Position numbers and translations under genes: made by a program. Shown here one piece after another: positions 23,001-43,200 of a stretch of DNA of 64,000 nucleotides. The stretch spans positions 1 to 64,000 of the forward strand of contig JASANC010004304.1 in assembly GCA_030248135.1 (NCBI GenBank), given 5' to 3'. Origin of the DNA: Theristus sp. LFF4_11. Lineage: Eukaryota; Nematoda; Chromadorea; Monhysterida; Xyalidae. The notes beneath the pieces are model-generated. The model did no database searches. It had not been told where the DNA came from and was given only the letters and a program-made list of their open reading frames with translations. Position 1 is the first letter of the stretch. Each line of letters opens with the position of its first letter.

Positions 23001-25507
23001 GTGGGTGTCTGTGGCAGCACGGCGCTCGCTCACGTGCCAACGGCCACGGCAGTGTCGCTGTCTGCCTACCGTACACACGCTGCATAGGCGGAGCGTACGC
23101 CCCAGTGCGCGGTGCAACATTGCAAACTTTCGCTGCTTATTTGCGATTTCGCAGTGTTCAATCGTATTATACTTGCGGTCGATGAATGATCAGACGTTTT
23201 TCCCAACATGAAACGCACCCGAGCAACGGAGGGCACTTTTTCGCAGCTCAACGGAAGAAAACAATAATGTTATGGAAATCTTGAATTGAAGGTAGATAGA
23301 GTGAGTGAACGTACAGGCGTCAGCGAGCGTCATTCGTGCGAAGCAGCACCAAGCAAGGCTGCCATGCTGCTGGCGCCGCACGAGCGTTCATGAATCGTTT
23401 TAGGATTATCAATGGAGTCCCCGGTTGCCCCATTGCAGCCGTGTACACCCGCCCCATTCATAAGACTCAAATCCAATTTCAGATTTTGCATTTATGGTAA
23501 AAAAGATTACGCGTGAGCATTGTATACACGCAGTGTATATGTACCGTGGCTGCATTGCAGAGCTAAGACAGTCGAACTGTTTCAGTTTTTGATTTAACAA
23601 ATGCCATTTACATGAAGTTGAAACTGATGTCATGTGCTTTGACACTGCCGAAACAAAGTCAGCACAATGTCAACTGGATGTTAGCGTTCTTTCTTCCACC
23701 GAAAGCTCAAAAGTCAACAACGTTTTTTTTCTTGATGGACTTTTTTCTCAGTGGAATAAAAGACTAACCATAGCCGACCCCCGCTCAATGCGGGTGAAAC
23801 CTGCAAACTTTTTATGTTAAAAGGGACCAAAGGAAAACGGAATAAAATTGCGAACAAAATTGCGTGACAACAACGCGAAAAAACGACTATTCAAAGCGGT
23901 ACAGTAGTTACACAAAGCGCAATGGTGTACATACATAGCTCATGAAATCGACATAGCGAGCCAGCTATTTTGCGTGAGTGCAAACAGGCTGGCAGCAACA
24001 ACTAATTGAACCAGAGCATTTGCACGGCAGAGGGACACCGAGAAAATGGACTTTTTGCCGCATGCATAGACTATGGGCGGGCCACGTAGTTTTGCGGAGG
24101 TGGCAAATAGTTGGATGGTTGCTGCTGTTGTTGTGGTACTCTATGATGCTATATTGGCTTTGCATTTCCCAAGGGACGACACGTTCATGGATACACACGC
24201 ATCTGAAAGAAACGCAGACTCACGGACACCGTTTTACGCCAGTCAATGTGAATTGCACAAAAGTTTTCAATTTATCAAAAAGCATACAGTTTGTTCGTGG
24301 TGGTTCTCCTTATATGCTTTACATTATTTCAATAATCAATCTTGTGACATTGAACAATAAACCTGTTTCTGCACTGAGCGATGTTTGATTTTTGTCAAGA
24401 TTTGAACACATCTAAGCATCAGGTTCGATCATTTACGAATGAAGTGCAAAATTGACACCACTGCAGCTCTCAGAGTGGGCGCAATTTTTTGAAATCATTC
24501 AATAATAGCAGGAGGGGCTCCTCTAGCCAGGACACTAGGACAGGTATATCCTGCTCAGGCTCGTACTAAGAGTGCACAATAAATAAACCGATCAGATCAA
24601 ATGCTAATCGTTCATCAACATTGATTATGGACGGTTCCTGACTGGCATCCGCCTCCATGGCTGCGGCACGCAAGCAGCGCGCTGTGCGTAATTGCAATAA
24701 AAAGTGTGCACACCACACCACACTCGGCGTATGATAAAGTTTCATATTACGACAATTGATAATACGCTCGGTTGCGAACGAACACCTACGCAGGCACGCA
24801 CTGTTTTTGTGTGTGTGTGCTGTTTCAATATGCATTGATGCTGATGTCCATCTTCGCGCCAGCCTGTTATGCTCTGCTCTCATAATAATCATTCTGCTAA
24901 TATGTTAATGCAAATATCATCAAAACAATCAGCTTACCGTGCTGCTACATACGGATACGTACGTCAGACGCCAGCGACTGGGTATCGAACAAGAACATCA
25001 TTTATCCGCGCAATAAAACCGCAATAACAGCGCATCACGGTAATTTGCTCAGACCGCATGGAAAAAAATTGATTTTTCAGATCGGTTGTCGATTTTTCTC
25101 AAACGTTTAAGAAAAACGTACTGAAGCTTGGGTGCGCTGAGCAGCGAACGAACGCAAACGCTAACAATATAGATACTTTATTTCGGTCAAAGCACACCAC
25201 TCGAGCGGTCAAGCGGCAGTATGGTACAAAAAACGCACGATAACTGACAAATTTGCTAAAACAACATTCGTTAGAAATCTGTACTTAATTGGACTCGCCG
25301 CTAGCTCACAAGGAGCCTAACATAAGCTCAACAACAATTCGCATTAACGGATTCCGAAATGGTCGTTGTGCAAAAGCAAAATCCATTAGTGATACCAATG
25401 TGGTAAGGTAATAACTAAATCGGTATGTCTAATCAATAAATACAATCACTTTCTAAGTACGAAGACACTACAACGTCGAGTGGTGCTGGTGACTACAGGG
25501 TGTTTGT
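20060..25507. other. Long intergenic region with CpG-rich core
   Basis: No gene is supported. 21780-23350 is richer in GC and CpG than its flanks and is dense in simple repeats: (GAA)n near 21936-21952, (CA)n at about 22708-22731, (CAA)n at about 22850-22881, and CA/TG runs around 22820 and 22893. Opposed open frames (for example 22186-22641 + and 21966-22442 -) reflect this composition. It may contain the promoter of the phosphatase gene, which starts leftward at 20059, and possible unseen 5' exons. The remainder (23400-25500) is unremarkable; a minus-strand AATAAA near 25172 could end the AMPK transcript. Confidence 0.4.
22708..22731. repeat. (CA)n microsatellite
   Basis: An uninterrupted ACACAC run of about 24 bp. 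A second, trinucleotide CAA run lies at 22850-22881 in the same GC-rich block. Confidence 0.9.
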
Positions 25508-31920
<6,413 letters not shown>

Positions 31921-34211
31921 CTCGTGACGACACACCACCAGTCAGAATCGGCCAATTGTTCACGTTTAAATTTCAATCAATCCGTCTTTGATGTGCCCTG
32001 AAGTTTCAGATCTTTAACGTGGAGAACACTGAATACAGTTTGACATGCAGTCCGTGTCAGTCAGTACAACCAATCAGTGCACGCACTGCTTCAGAGTCGG
32101 CGTCAAAGAAAATGTCCGATTTCAATAATGAAGGTCTTCGTTCAGTCGTGTATATTATTATGTAGATAATTAATTAAAAAGCATTAGTAACGAAGCGAAG
32201 GCACCACCATATTAGATTAACCGTTGCAGTCATTGCGTGGGCATTGCAGTCAATAACACTTGAATATGTAATCACAAGCTGTGCTTCTTGTAGCTAATTA
32301 AAAAATGACACACACTGACACACAGACTTATCACATGATAAAAGTGTTCCGTCGGGCTACATGGTGCACTGCTGTTGTTGACAAAGCCTACCGTTAGACG
32401 AACATATCTCAAGAAGTGGCAGAACTAAACACCCGGAAGTAATTGCAGCGAACAACTGGCTTGGTTCAATGGTCAGACGCCGCGCTGAAACCTGCTAAAT
32501 GATTATGAACGAAAGCAAAGCTGTTGATGCGACTCACACAAAAAAGAACACCCGTTGGCGGTGAAACTTGAGTGAGATTTCCAGCTCGAGATTGAAGTAG
32601 CGTTATTATCTTATATCTCTGAACCTAATTAGTTGAGCAAGTTGCGTGCTTCGCTATGCAAGTCTATGCTACTTTTTTTTAATTCATAACATAATTGGAT
32701 ACCCTCCGAAGTCCTACAACTGACGCGGTCAGTGACAGCAAAGGGAAAACAGCGCCACCACGCTGCGATAAAAAAATCAATAATTTATCATTGCTTGAAC
32801 ACAGGCAAGTTGCGACCACCACCACCAAGCACTGGGTGTTGCGGCAAATGTGATGTTTCACATGACCAGCTGACAACTTTATAAAGGTTCACTGGTGGGG
32901 TTGTTTATTAAAATCGTCATTTTTGTTGACAAAACTGAAATCATTCAAATCATACCAGTTTGTCTCTTATATTTGTTGTGCTCGAAGCGTTGCTGCATCG
33001 GTGAGGTGAGACGTGAGAGTGACTTGTGACCAGCTGCTTGTTCAGATCCAATCTGACGACTTGTGACAACGGTCTGGCTGTGCGATGGATGATGGGATAT
33101 GGACCCCTGGAATGCGGTGTAGCATCGTAGTTGGTCTCAATACAATTCTACTGCACACGTACAGTGGCGGCCAATAGTTTGGAAACCCCCATGCGCGCGC
33201 GCGTGTGTGTGGTGGGTGGTATATGCGTGCTTTTATTGTGCGTCTCTCCCCAACACATGCTAGGTTTGTGCTGATGAACACAATTGTTTGTTGCAAAAAT
33301 CAAAAATTTACTGCTTAAGTGCATAGTAATAACGCAAAAATGCGCGATATGCAGCGCACGCAGGGGTTTCCAAACTTTTGGCCGCCACTGTACAGTCCAT
33401 TTCTTTAAACCTGTCAGTTTTTTGGCAGGATAAGCGCCCGCGAAACTTTTTAGCTTAAAGCTTGAATCGGAAAATAGATTTTAACCTTTTTCTTGCCGCA
33501 AACACGATGCATTGCAATCGTTGATCGTGTCAAGACCAATTACGGTATACAATACCTAATAGCAATTTTGGCATTTATTGCATAAGCACAGGAAAACGCA
33601 GACAGAAACTAATCATAATAAACATACGTCCGACCACGTGGGTACTTGTCTTCACCATTTTCATTCAATTAACTGCGTAATATTTTTCAGCTGCGCTCGC
33701 ATGTTTTATTCTGAATTTTGCTTTGCACTTCAAATTATGAACCCAAAAAAAGAAACACGAATCATCATTGTTCGCCTAACCAAAACCGAACGAAAAAATA
33801 GAAGTCACTCGTTTCAGAGAAAATTCGTAAACCAGACTGAGTTGCACACTTACATTAAATGAACATTAAATTAAATGAACACAATGTTTTGAAAAAACAC
33901 CCAGAGAGAATGGAGATTACTGAAATTCACGTTGTTTAGGATACGCACGCAAGCGAAACCAGCACCGGGGCGATCGAAGAGAAGTCACGGGGATAAAACA
34001 ACAGTTCAATTCGTAGGTCGTTTCGCAAATTCATCATGAGCGCTGCACCAAACCAAAACCAACATAAAACCGGCTAAACGTTAGAAGACAGTACAAAAAA
34101 CATTGCCTCAACTTGTCATTGCATCAACCGGACAAGAGCGAATAAAAAAACAAACAACCACAAATCATATGCGAATATATCACAGAACTGAAGGTCCTCA
34201 GGACCAAAAGG
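31921..34211. other. Intergenic between AMPK alpha start and DCTN1 end
   Basis: This holds the presumed AMPK alpha promoter (to the right of 31920 on the minus strand). No open frame here has coding character. The only clear structure is the Tc1/mariner-type MITE at 33162-33390. Confidence 0.4.
33162..33390. mobile_element. Tc1/mariner-type MITE
   Basis: The terminal inverted repeats of about 28 bp start CAGTGGCGGCCAATAGTTTG and end AACTTTTGGCCGCCACTG, each flanked by TA, the target of the Tc1/mariner superfamily. The interior (229 bp in all) has an alternating CG/TG tract at 33194-33211 and no coding capacity. Confidence 0.85.
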
Positions 34212-34297
34212 GGCAGTCATGAAGCAGTATTTAATGACGCATGGCCATGTTGTAACATAGCTACGCGATCACTAAATACTGCTTCATGAATGCCGCT
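34212..34297. mobile_element. Palindromic MITE at the DCTN1 stop codon
   Basis: This is a family member of the 28355 and 58787 elements (TCATGAAGCAGTATTTA, TAACATAGCTACGCG, TACTGCTTCATGAATGCCGC). On the minus strand it begins AGCGGC immediately after a TTA. The DCTN1 stop TAA (34299-34297) uses TA of that TTA plus the first A of the MITE. Confidence 0.8.
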
Positions 34298-37200
34298 TAA
34301 GAGACTAGAGTGAAGCGCGAGTGCAAGTGGCGCAGCTGCTCTGCGTTCACAGTGAGCTTCACCGTTTGTCCAGCGAGCTCCGTCGTCTCAGCAGTCACCG
34401 GCATCGTCACACGGGCAACACAGCTTAGTTGCTCTGTCGATGCCTGCACAGTACCACACACTGACGTGATGCGACTGCAGTAAACACAGCCAGCATTCGC
34501 ATTCACAGCCTACTCGTGCAAAGCGACCGTGTGGTGCGCCCATTGCCGCCGATCTCGACCGGGCACAAGTTTTATAAACTTAGCAGTTCAATAGTGCTGT
34601 ACTCCACTGAACGCTGCACTCAATTCATGCATCAACAAATTTCCGTTTCCTCACGTCACGTTGAAGAGCGGACATTGGTGAATCTGTTACGTGAAAAAAC
34701 CGGAACGGTGATGTTTCTTGGACTACTAAGTTTTTATAAAAAACTGTCCCCAGGCAGAGGCACCACACTACAGCACGCCGTTGCACAGCGGCATGCTTCG
34801 AACCGTCACAAACTCAGTGCCATCCGTGATATTCACCAGGCAAAAAAACGGTAACAGTGTTTCGCAAGAGCAAGCAACCTTGGTGGCGTGCGTCGACGGG
34901 TGCACGGCGAAGTCGCTCATCGCCCGCCAGCCGGGCAACTGCGTCGAGCGGTATTTCGCGATGCGTCTGTTCAACTGAAATTTTATTGTCCATTACAATG
35001 TGCAAGCACTGTTTCTTGCGGTGTCGCCTGGTAAGCGTATACCGCGGGCCCCAGGCTCGTTAGTACGACACGGCCCGGGCTGCACAGCCCAATTATTCAC
35101 GATGAAACGTTGAGAACAAAAAGGCTGCAAGCCCACCCGACAGCATGTTTCTTTAAACATGTCACCCCTTTTCAGCAATTTACAGAGGCCGCGAAAGAAG
35201 ACAGAACGGAACAGGGTTCGAAAAACGATATATTCCGTTATTATCCTTTCTTTTGGTTTCGAGACTCAATTTGCTCGCATGGATAAGAAAAGGTTTCATA
35301 GATTGCGCTGCAATTCACATTTGCGACGCAGTCGTATTGAGGAGTCGGAAATTTTGCTCCAGCTGCACTGCTTTTCTCAGAGCGTGAAACTTTCTGAAAC
35401 GACGATATAAAATGGGTGTTTTTTATTCGTCGACCAAGCCTGATTCCGGTCCATTCTTTTCAATTGCAAGTTTCGCGCGTGCTCTGCATTGCGCCGACGA
35501 AGCGACAGGCTCAAGGAACAAACATCGCGTGCAAGTGACCTTGTCCACGGCAGCATCGAGCTGTTGCGCGTCGTGCACCCGCCGAGCGAGCTGCGCCGCC
35601 GGACTGGCGCTGGCCGTCGCTGGCGGCTCGCCCGGATGCCGCTGGCGTTTCGTGATGTCGATGATGCCGCTGCGACCGGTGTGCCACAGAAACTGCTGCA
35701 AACGCAAACACGGTCGAACTCGCAATTGTGCGCAAATCAGCGGGCACTGGTTGGCGATGCAGGCAGTGCTGTGCATGTGTGCAGTGTGTCTTGCACAGAA
35801 AGCACGCATCATCACCACGTGATCACCGTCACCAGCCGATCACCTGATTGCCTATGATTTGTCGTCCTGTTGCCTGTTTTAATTGTGAGCACGGCACATC
35901 AGACCTGTGCGACCGTGTGCATGGAGTTCGGCCAGCAAGTCGGGGCCGGCCAGTAAGAGGCAGCAGGTGCCACATTCCACGACCAGTAAGCATGTGGCAG
36001 CTAGTGTAAACCGATTTTTGGGCCAGCAGGAGACAGATAAAGGTGTTTCCGGAACGCAACTGCCACCCGAAAAAATCCATGTGGCACCTTTACAGCCTAG
36101 ATGTACCCGACGCATTTGCGACAGTGCCAGAGAGCGACCTGTTGCAACTTGTTGGTGTCCCTGATCAACTGCGCCAGTTCACCAGTGGCCTTGTCGAAGT
36201 CGAGTCGTGTCGAGTCAGCGAGCGTGCCGACGCGTCGTGGCACATTCAACGGACGCAAGCTGCGCATCGTGCTCAGCATCTGCTGGCCGGCAGCGCCGTA
36301 TCGCTCTCGTTCACTCAGCATCAACGCCGCGCGTAGGCGCTCGCACTGCAACAAATCGAAACAGTCTGCACTTCAGTGTCAGTTCAACCAGTAGCAATCG
36401 CGGAAACAAGTCTGCTGTCCAAGACGACCTCGCGTTGCACGAGCACAGCGTCAGCACCGAGGAAGTGGCCGGGCGCACTCGGAGTACTCGGCGAGGCGAG
36501 CGCCGCCTCGCGGGTGATGCCCTGCAGCAGCGCCTTCTTGCTGAACATCTTCTGGCGCTCCTTCAGCTGCTCGTTTTCGGCCGTTCTTTCTTCGAGCTCC
36601 TTGTTCAGAGCCTCCATTGCGAGCTCGTATTTTCTGCGCACACGAACGAACGATGACAATTTCAAACGATTTGTGAGATCAACAATGATTGTCGGTACTA
36701 CAGTTGGACTCTGAATTATAGACAATCAGCTGATTGGTTGGTGATCACGTGATGTATGCTTTCTGCGAAGGACTAACTCCGCTTCTAGAAATGCCTGCAC
36801 AGAAAGCACGCATCTCGTGATCACCAGCCAATCAGCGGATAGCGTTTTATTTAGAGTTCGATTGTAATAGATTTGACCAACTGTCTCTGTTTCTCCAGGT
36901 CAGTTTTCAGCGCGTCCATGTGCCGCTTCATGTCAACCACGCGTTCATCTCCTTCCTTGCCCGTTGCATGCAGACGCTTTTCGGCCATGTCAAAGCGAAC
37001 CTACAATATTGTATGTTTTTTCAAACCTGCCATTTTTTCACAAAGGAACGGATCCGAAACTGGACGAAGCCAAATTTGCCACAAATCGGTTTGCGATTGC
37101 GGCTTTTCCACAGTTCCATTCAACATTACTTTGCCCCCTTTGCACAAAAACATAATACTTTCCATCAAACTACACTGCGTTGCCAACGCTAATCGCTGAT

Positions 37201-40200
37201 GCCCACGAATGCAGCCTTACCCTGAGCTCACTAATCTCCTCATGCCGCTGTCGCATCTGTTTCTTCAACTCCATTATTTCAGTCTCCTTCTTCTCCATCT
37301 GCCACCGAAGACTCTCAGCCTCAACGGCGTCTTGTTTGCGCACGTGTGCTCGCTCGAGCAACGGCGGATACGGCTGTGAAAACAGATTTTTTTGTTTTTT
37401 ATATTGAAATTTCATTTGAATCAACAGTTGCCAATAACAGATATATCAGTTTCTTTGAACCCGCCACTTTTTTCGCAGAAAAAACAGAGCAGGCGAAACT
37501 TACGAGTTGCAGCAAGAAGAACGAATCGTTTCGGGTTTGGTTAAAATCAAACACCCCATTTATGGCTTTGTATGTTTTGCTTGCAAGAAAGAAAGAAAGA
37601 ACTCAGGTGTTATTCTTTCTTCATTCGCAAGCTCTGTATTTTACGAAAAAAGTGCCAGGTTTCAACGAGCACCCTGTAGATGGCAACGTTTCACGCGCAC
37701 CTTGTCAGCGTCGCCGCCGGCTGCCGCCTCCTCATTGAGCACCTCAAACTCGCCCTTGTCCATGGCGTCTGCGATCGCAGTGCAGTTCACCATGATCACA
37801 CCCAGTGCCAACCTGAATGCCAAACAATGCTGCTTTTAATCGCAGCCAATCGAGCTATTATGGCGCAGTTCATCTGCGTGACAATCAACAACATTCTGCC
37901 AACAATCACGAACAACATCAACACAATCACAAACTTGATGACTTCGGCCGGTGTCTGTGACGACGGCAGTTTACCGGTGATTTGCTCGGCGCCCACCTGT
38001 AGCATGTCCGTCAAACGGTCAGCCGGTAAGCCTTCGACGTCTGCAACAGCATTCGGTGCAATTGGCAGATTGAAAGCGCCACAATCAAGTGAACGAAACC
38101 ATTGTACAGTCCAACTTATATTATGTACAATTAGCTGATTGGTTGGTGATCACGTGACGCATGAGTTGTGTAGTCCTGGACTCCGCCTTCACAGCATTGT
38201 GTGCACGGAATGCATGCATCACATGACCAAACGATCAGCTAATTGTATATGAGATAAAGTTGAACTGCAGAAGCAAGCTGGCAGCCGATTGGTTTACCCG
38301 GTAGCATGTTCACTTGCGTGCTAGCAGCGGCACAGGACGCGTGCAAAACGTTGGCCGCCTTCTCCAAGTTGCCGAACAGCTCAGCGATACGGTCAGTTGC
38401 CTGCACACGCGACGCCACAATATACATGATGCCAACCGGATTTCAAAAAAAACGTCACTCAATGAACCCGCGAAAACAATACTAACCGAGTCGGTGAACT
38501 TCAACGTTGGCACCATGTCGTCATGTTTGCCCTTCGGCGGCTCGGCCGGAATTCGATTCTTGATGCGCAGCTTCGCCTGGTCGATCTCATCGATGAACGT
38601 GTTCAAGTCGCGCAACAGCTTGCTGGTCTCGTCATTTCCGTCGGAGTCCTGCGCAAACGAAGACGGTTGAACATCAATGTAACAGAAAGTCAACCAAAAA
38701 TTGCCACAAAAAACGGACCAGCAAATAGAAGGTCAAGCGTTGAATGCCGAGCCGTGTCCATCGGATGCCACTGGTCAGTTGGTGCACCATGTCACGTGCG
38801 TACTGTGTGCCATCAAACTGTTCGTTCACCATGTGCACCGAGTAAATGTTCTGAAATGTGCTGCGCAATGTTGCAACAAAAAACACTGAAAAACAGTAAG
38901 ATATGAACAACTTCAGAAACTAACAAACAGCATCTCAGGTGGAACAACCTGAAAATAGTTGATAAGTTTCGTGACATTATCAACAGGCGTGTTCTCATCA
39001 ACCCGGTTGCTCTTGAGCAATTCAAAGTATGTGTCAAGTTGGCGTTCTTGCGCCGCCATCTCGGGTGCCAACTGAGCTAAACGGGCAAGCCGTACCACGG
39101 AGCACGCGTTTAGAATGCTGAAACACAAAAAGTCGGAAATCAACTGCCTGGTGCGAGTGATTTTCGGATCTGAAATTTGAAATGTTGACTGATCTTTTTG
39201 AAATGTGACCCGTTCACTGGTCATGATGATTGAGCTCGATGCAGCGACTTTTCTAATTTCTAAGAATTTCTAATGAACAGCGACAAAAACAATTAGAGAG
39301 CGTGTTTTTTAGTCAGCGGGCACCTTTGGAACTTGTGTACGGTGGTGACGACAGCGTGCAGCAAGTAGTTCAAGCGTGCGACGAACGCCCACTGTTCCGC
39401 TTTGTGCGTTTTCACAACGTGCTCACGACGCATGCCACCAGGAACCGGTGCGAACTGCAGTGAAACGCAGCGATTTGAGACAGATTCCAGAACGGCACGG
39501 CATAGTACCTGTCACCTGTTTCGCAAAACGCAGGGCTCGCGAAAGATGGATGAACGGGATCGAAGTGGCAAGAAAATAAGCCATAAGCCCTGTACATTCG
39601 TTTTTCGAGATTCAATGTTTCGCATGCTCTGTAGTTTACGATAAAGTGACAGGTTTAAACAAACATGTACGGCACATGTACAGTCTAACTCTATAACATA
39701 TCCAACTAGCTGATTGGTTAGTGGTCACGTGATGCAGGCATTCTGTGCAAGCCGAACTCCGCAATTCTCAGCAATTCGTGCACAGAATGCATGCATCAAC
39801 CAATCAGCTAGTTGGACTGTTATTGAGTTAGACTGTACAGTGTACATTAACAGCACGCTATTTAATGCTTGATCAAACTACAAACTCACTCGTTGCTCTA
39901 GTTGCTTCGAGAGAAGCGCCGATTTGAGCGCAATACGCTCCAGAATCACCAGTATCAAAACGCTGTCGTTGTCGCCTGCAACAACGGAGAACACCAATGG
40001 AATTTCACGGCTTGATCTTTTGGATCAATCAAGCACTCTTAACTGAACGAACACAACCGCCACCAATCAAGAATCAACAACAACACACCGCCAGCCTTGT
40101 TGAAATTATCAGGGAGAAACGCGCGCAGATACTTGATTTGCTGCTGCGCCGTCGAATGCTCAACGCGTTGCACTTCGGCGTCGATCAGCTGAACAGCGGA

Positions 40201-43200
40201 AAGAACGGCAAATTGAAGGAAGCAAGATCAAGAATAAACACCAATCAACAATAAACGCTTCCTAACACCGACCAGAATAATAACAGCGCCACGAACAAAT
40301 CAAAACTACAAGTTCAGTTTTCGGTGTCATGCACAATGTTTCCGTGTACAAGAACAAGACGCGTGTGCCGGCTGTGTGAGTAGTGTGGGTGTGGCAACTG
40401 GGATGCAATGCTTAAGCATAGGCAGTGTTTAAGTATAGGCAGGAGGGGGTGGTGGTGAGTCATTGGGGGTGCCCCTTGGCCCGTGACGTCACGATGAGGG
40501 TTTTTACGCTGCTGCGGCTTTTTATGTTTTTCCCGCTTTTATGGTTTTCCCGCCAAGATTGTTACGTTGTGTCTTCATGTCCCGTGTACTGTGGTTTTAT
40601 TCCCAATGCATTGTCTAGCTGTGGGTTCATGTCTCTGTGGTTTCATGTGTTTTCCCGCCAAGATTGTACCGCGTTGTTAACAGTGCTTGCAACCCATACA
40701 ATTTCGCAATGTATGTGTGTTCCACCACATCCCGTTTATTCAAGTTAGGTGTGTTGTCTCTAGTACAGCTGCACGCTGATTGGTTGAACTAGCCACAGTA
40801 TTTTACATATTTCGCAATTTTTTGAACGTGTATCTCCATGTGTTCCACCACATGCTGTTTGTTCACGCTAAGTTAGGTGTAATGTCCCTAGTACAGCCGC
40901 ACGCTGATTGGTTGAACTAATCAGAGTAACTCTGGTTTTGGTTCACCACAAGTTTTTGTCATGGGACAGCTCATCGCTGATTGGTTGGCACCAACATGCA
41001 TGCATGACGTCATGCAAACATGTGTGTAACCACAGCAACCCGATTTGTCTGGTGATCACAGGACACATACTTGGAATGTGTGCGCCCACAACATGTCATC
41101 TATTTTTTCAAGTGCTCGGTTTTGCAACCAGGACGAATTCAGACTGTTGTTGGAGTGAATTTTGTGAAAACTATATGGAAAAAATCGTTACCTCTTTTGA
41201 TTCCTTAATGCACTCTTTTTATTCTTTAAGCTGACTCTTTTGATTCCTTAATTGCCTCTTTTGATTCCTTAATTGACTCTTTTGATTCCTTAAACTGACT
41301 CTTTTGATTCTTAAACTGACTCTTTTGATTCTTTAAACTGACTCTTTTGATTCTTTAAACTGACTCTTTTGATTCTTCAAACTGACTCTTTTGATTCTTT
41401 AAACTGACTCTTTTGATTCTTTAAATTGACTCTTTTGATTCTATAAACTGACTCTTTTGATTCCTCAAACTGACTCTTTTGATTCTTTAATTGACTCTTT
41501 TGATTCCTTGAGCTGACTCTTTTGATTCCTTAAGTGACTCTTTTGACTCTTCAGGTGCATAACTTGTGCTAATTTTTATCATACTGCTGCACTATATAAA
41601 GGGCTCTAATCCTGATTCTAAATCAGTCATGACCAAAGTGTGCTCAGTGTGTGGTCGCAATTTTTCGTCCTCTTCCAATAGAGTGCGGCACGAACGTCTC
41701 TTTCACAAATCTGAAGGAACTATAAAGAATATGGAGGATGAACCTCAACTCGATGAAACAGAAGAATATCAGCGCAATGAACCAACCAGTGAAAGTGAAG
41801 CGGGTAGCGAATCCAGCAAAACAGAAGATCTCGAATCTGACACAGAAGAAGAAGATTCGGGTGGAAAAGAAATTGAACGTTGGCGATTACTACTGAGCGA
41901 AACTATTGAGCGTTGTGACGATATCCCTGATTCAAAACATGTTTTGAAGGAACCGTTTCTAAGTGAGTTTGTGGATAAATTGAGAGACGTCGTTGAATCA
42001 AAATTTAAGTTTGTAAATGCTCTTGAAAACGAGGATGATATATACGAGAATATCAGCAGAAGAAAAAGTACGTATGAAGAAGACGATTATAGTAGCGAAG
42101 AAGCTGGAGAGTGCGCTTGGCTGGACCGAAGGTTTTTGATTAGAAATCGTGTTATAAAACCAAATCTCGAATTATTTAATGTTGAAGAAGAAGAAGAAAG
42201 CAATGATGAGTTTGAGGGGGCAGTAGAACCATATCAGTGAAATGATTTGACATGTTATTTGACTTGTCGTGTCGTTTGCTAGTATCGGTAAAAATGTGTG
42301 AGTTTTTGAATGTTTGTCACTGTTTTTGCCGTGGTGGTTGTTCTATTAACTTCTTAAAATAAAAAAAAATTGTTGGAGTGGGTTTAGGTCATTTAAGGAA
42401 TCAAAAGAGTCAATTAAGGAGTCAAAAGAATCAAAAGAGTCAGTTTAAAGAATCAAAAGAGTCAATTAAGGAGTCAAAAGAGTCAATTAAGGAGTCAAAA
42501 GAATCATTTAAGGAATCAAAAGTCAGTTTAAAAAATCAAAAGAGTCAATAAAGGAATCAAAAGAGTCAAATATGTTGAGGGGGGTAGTGGAGGAACCGTA
42601 TCAGTGAAAAATGTTGTGGACATGTTATTGACTTGTGTCGTTGTTACTCTTGTTTAGTGTTTGATGTTGTTTTTGTTTTTGTTTGTTTGAGTTTTTCAAT
42701 GTTTGTCATAGTTTTTGCCGTGGTGGTTGTTCTATTAACTTCTAAATAAAAATTGTTGGAGTGAGTTTAGGTCATTTAAAGAATTAAAAAATCAATTGAG
42801 GAGTCAAAAGAGTCAATTAAGGAGTCAAAAGAGTCAATTAAAGAATCAAAAGAGTCAGTTTAAGGAATCAAAAGAGTCAATTAAGGAATCAAAAGAGGCA
42901 ATTAAAGAATCAAAAGAGTCAGCTTAAAGAATAAAAAGAGGTAACGATTTTTTCTATACTAGCAAATTGACCCGTGCCTACGGCACGGTTAGCTGATACA
43001 AATACAACTATTATTTTTGAGTTGGTTTTCCCTTGTGACCTTGCCCACGACGCGGACTCAAAATGCATTGCATTTTGATTTTGAGCTGCTTTAACCGACT
43101 GTTGTTGATTTACCACAGAAATGATCGCTCACTTTTAAAGCAATCGTATCCGTCATTGCTTCTACTTTTTTGAAAATCACGCTTCTACTTTTTTTGAAAA

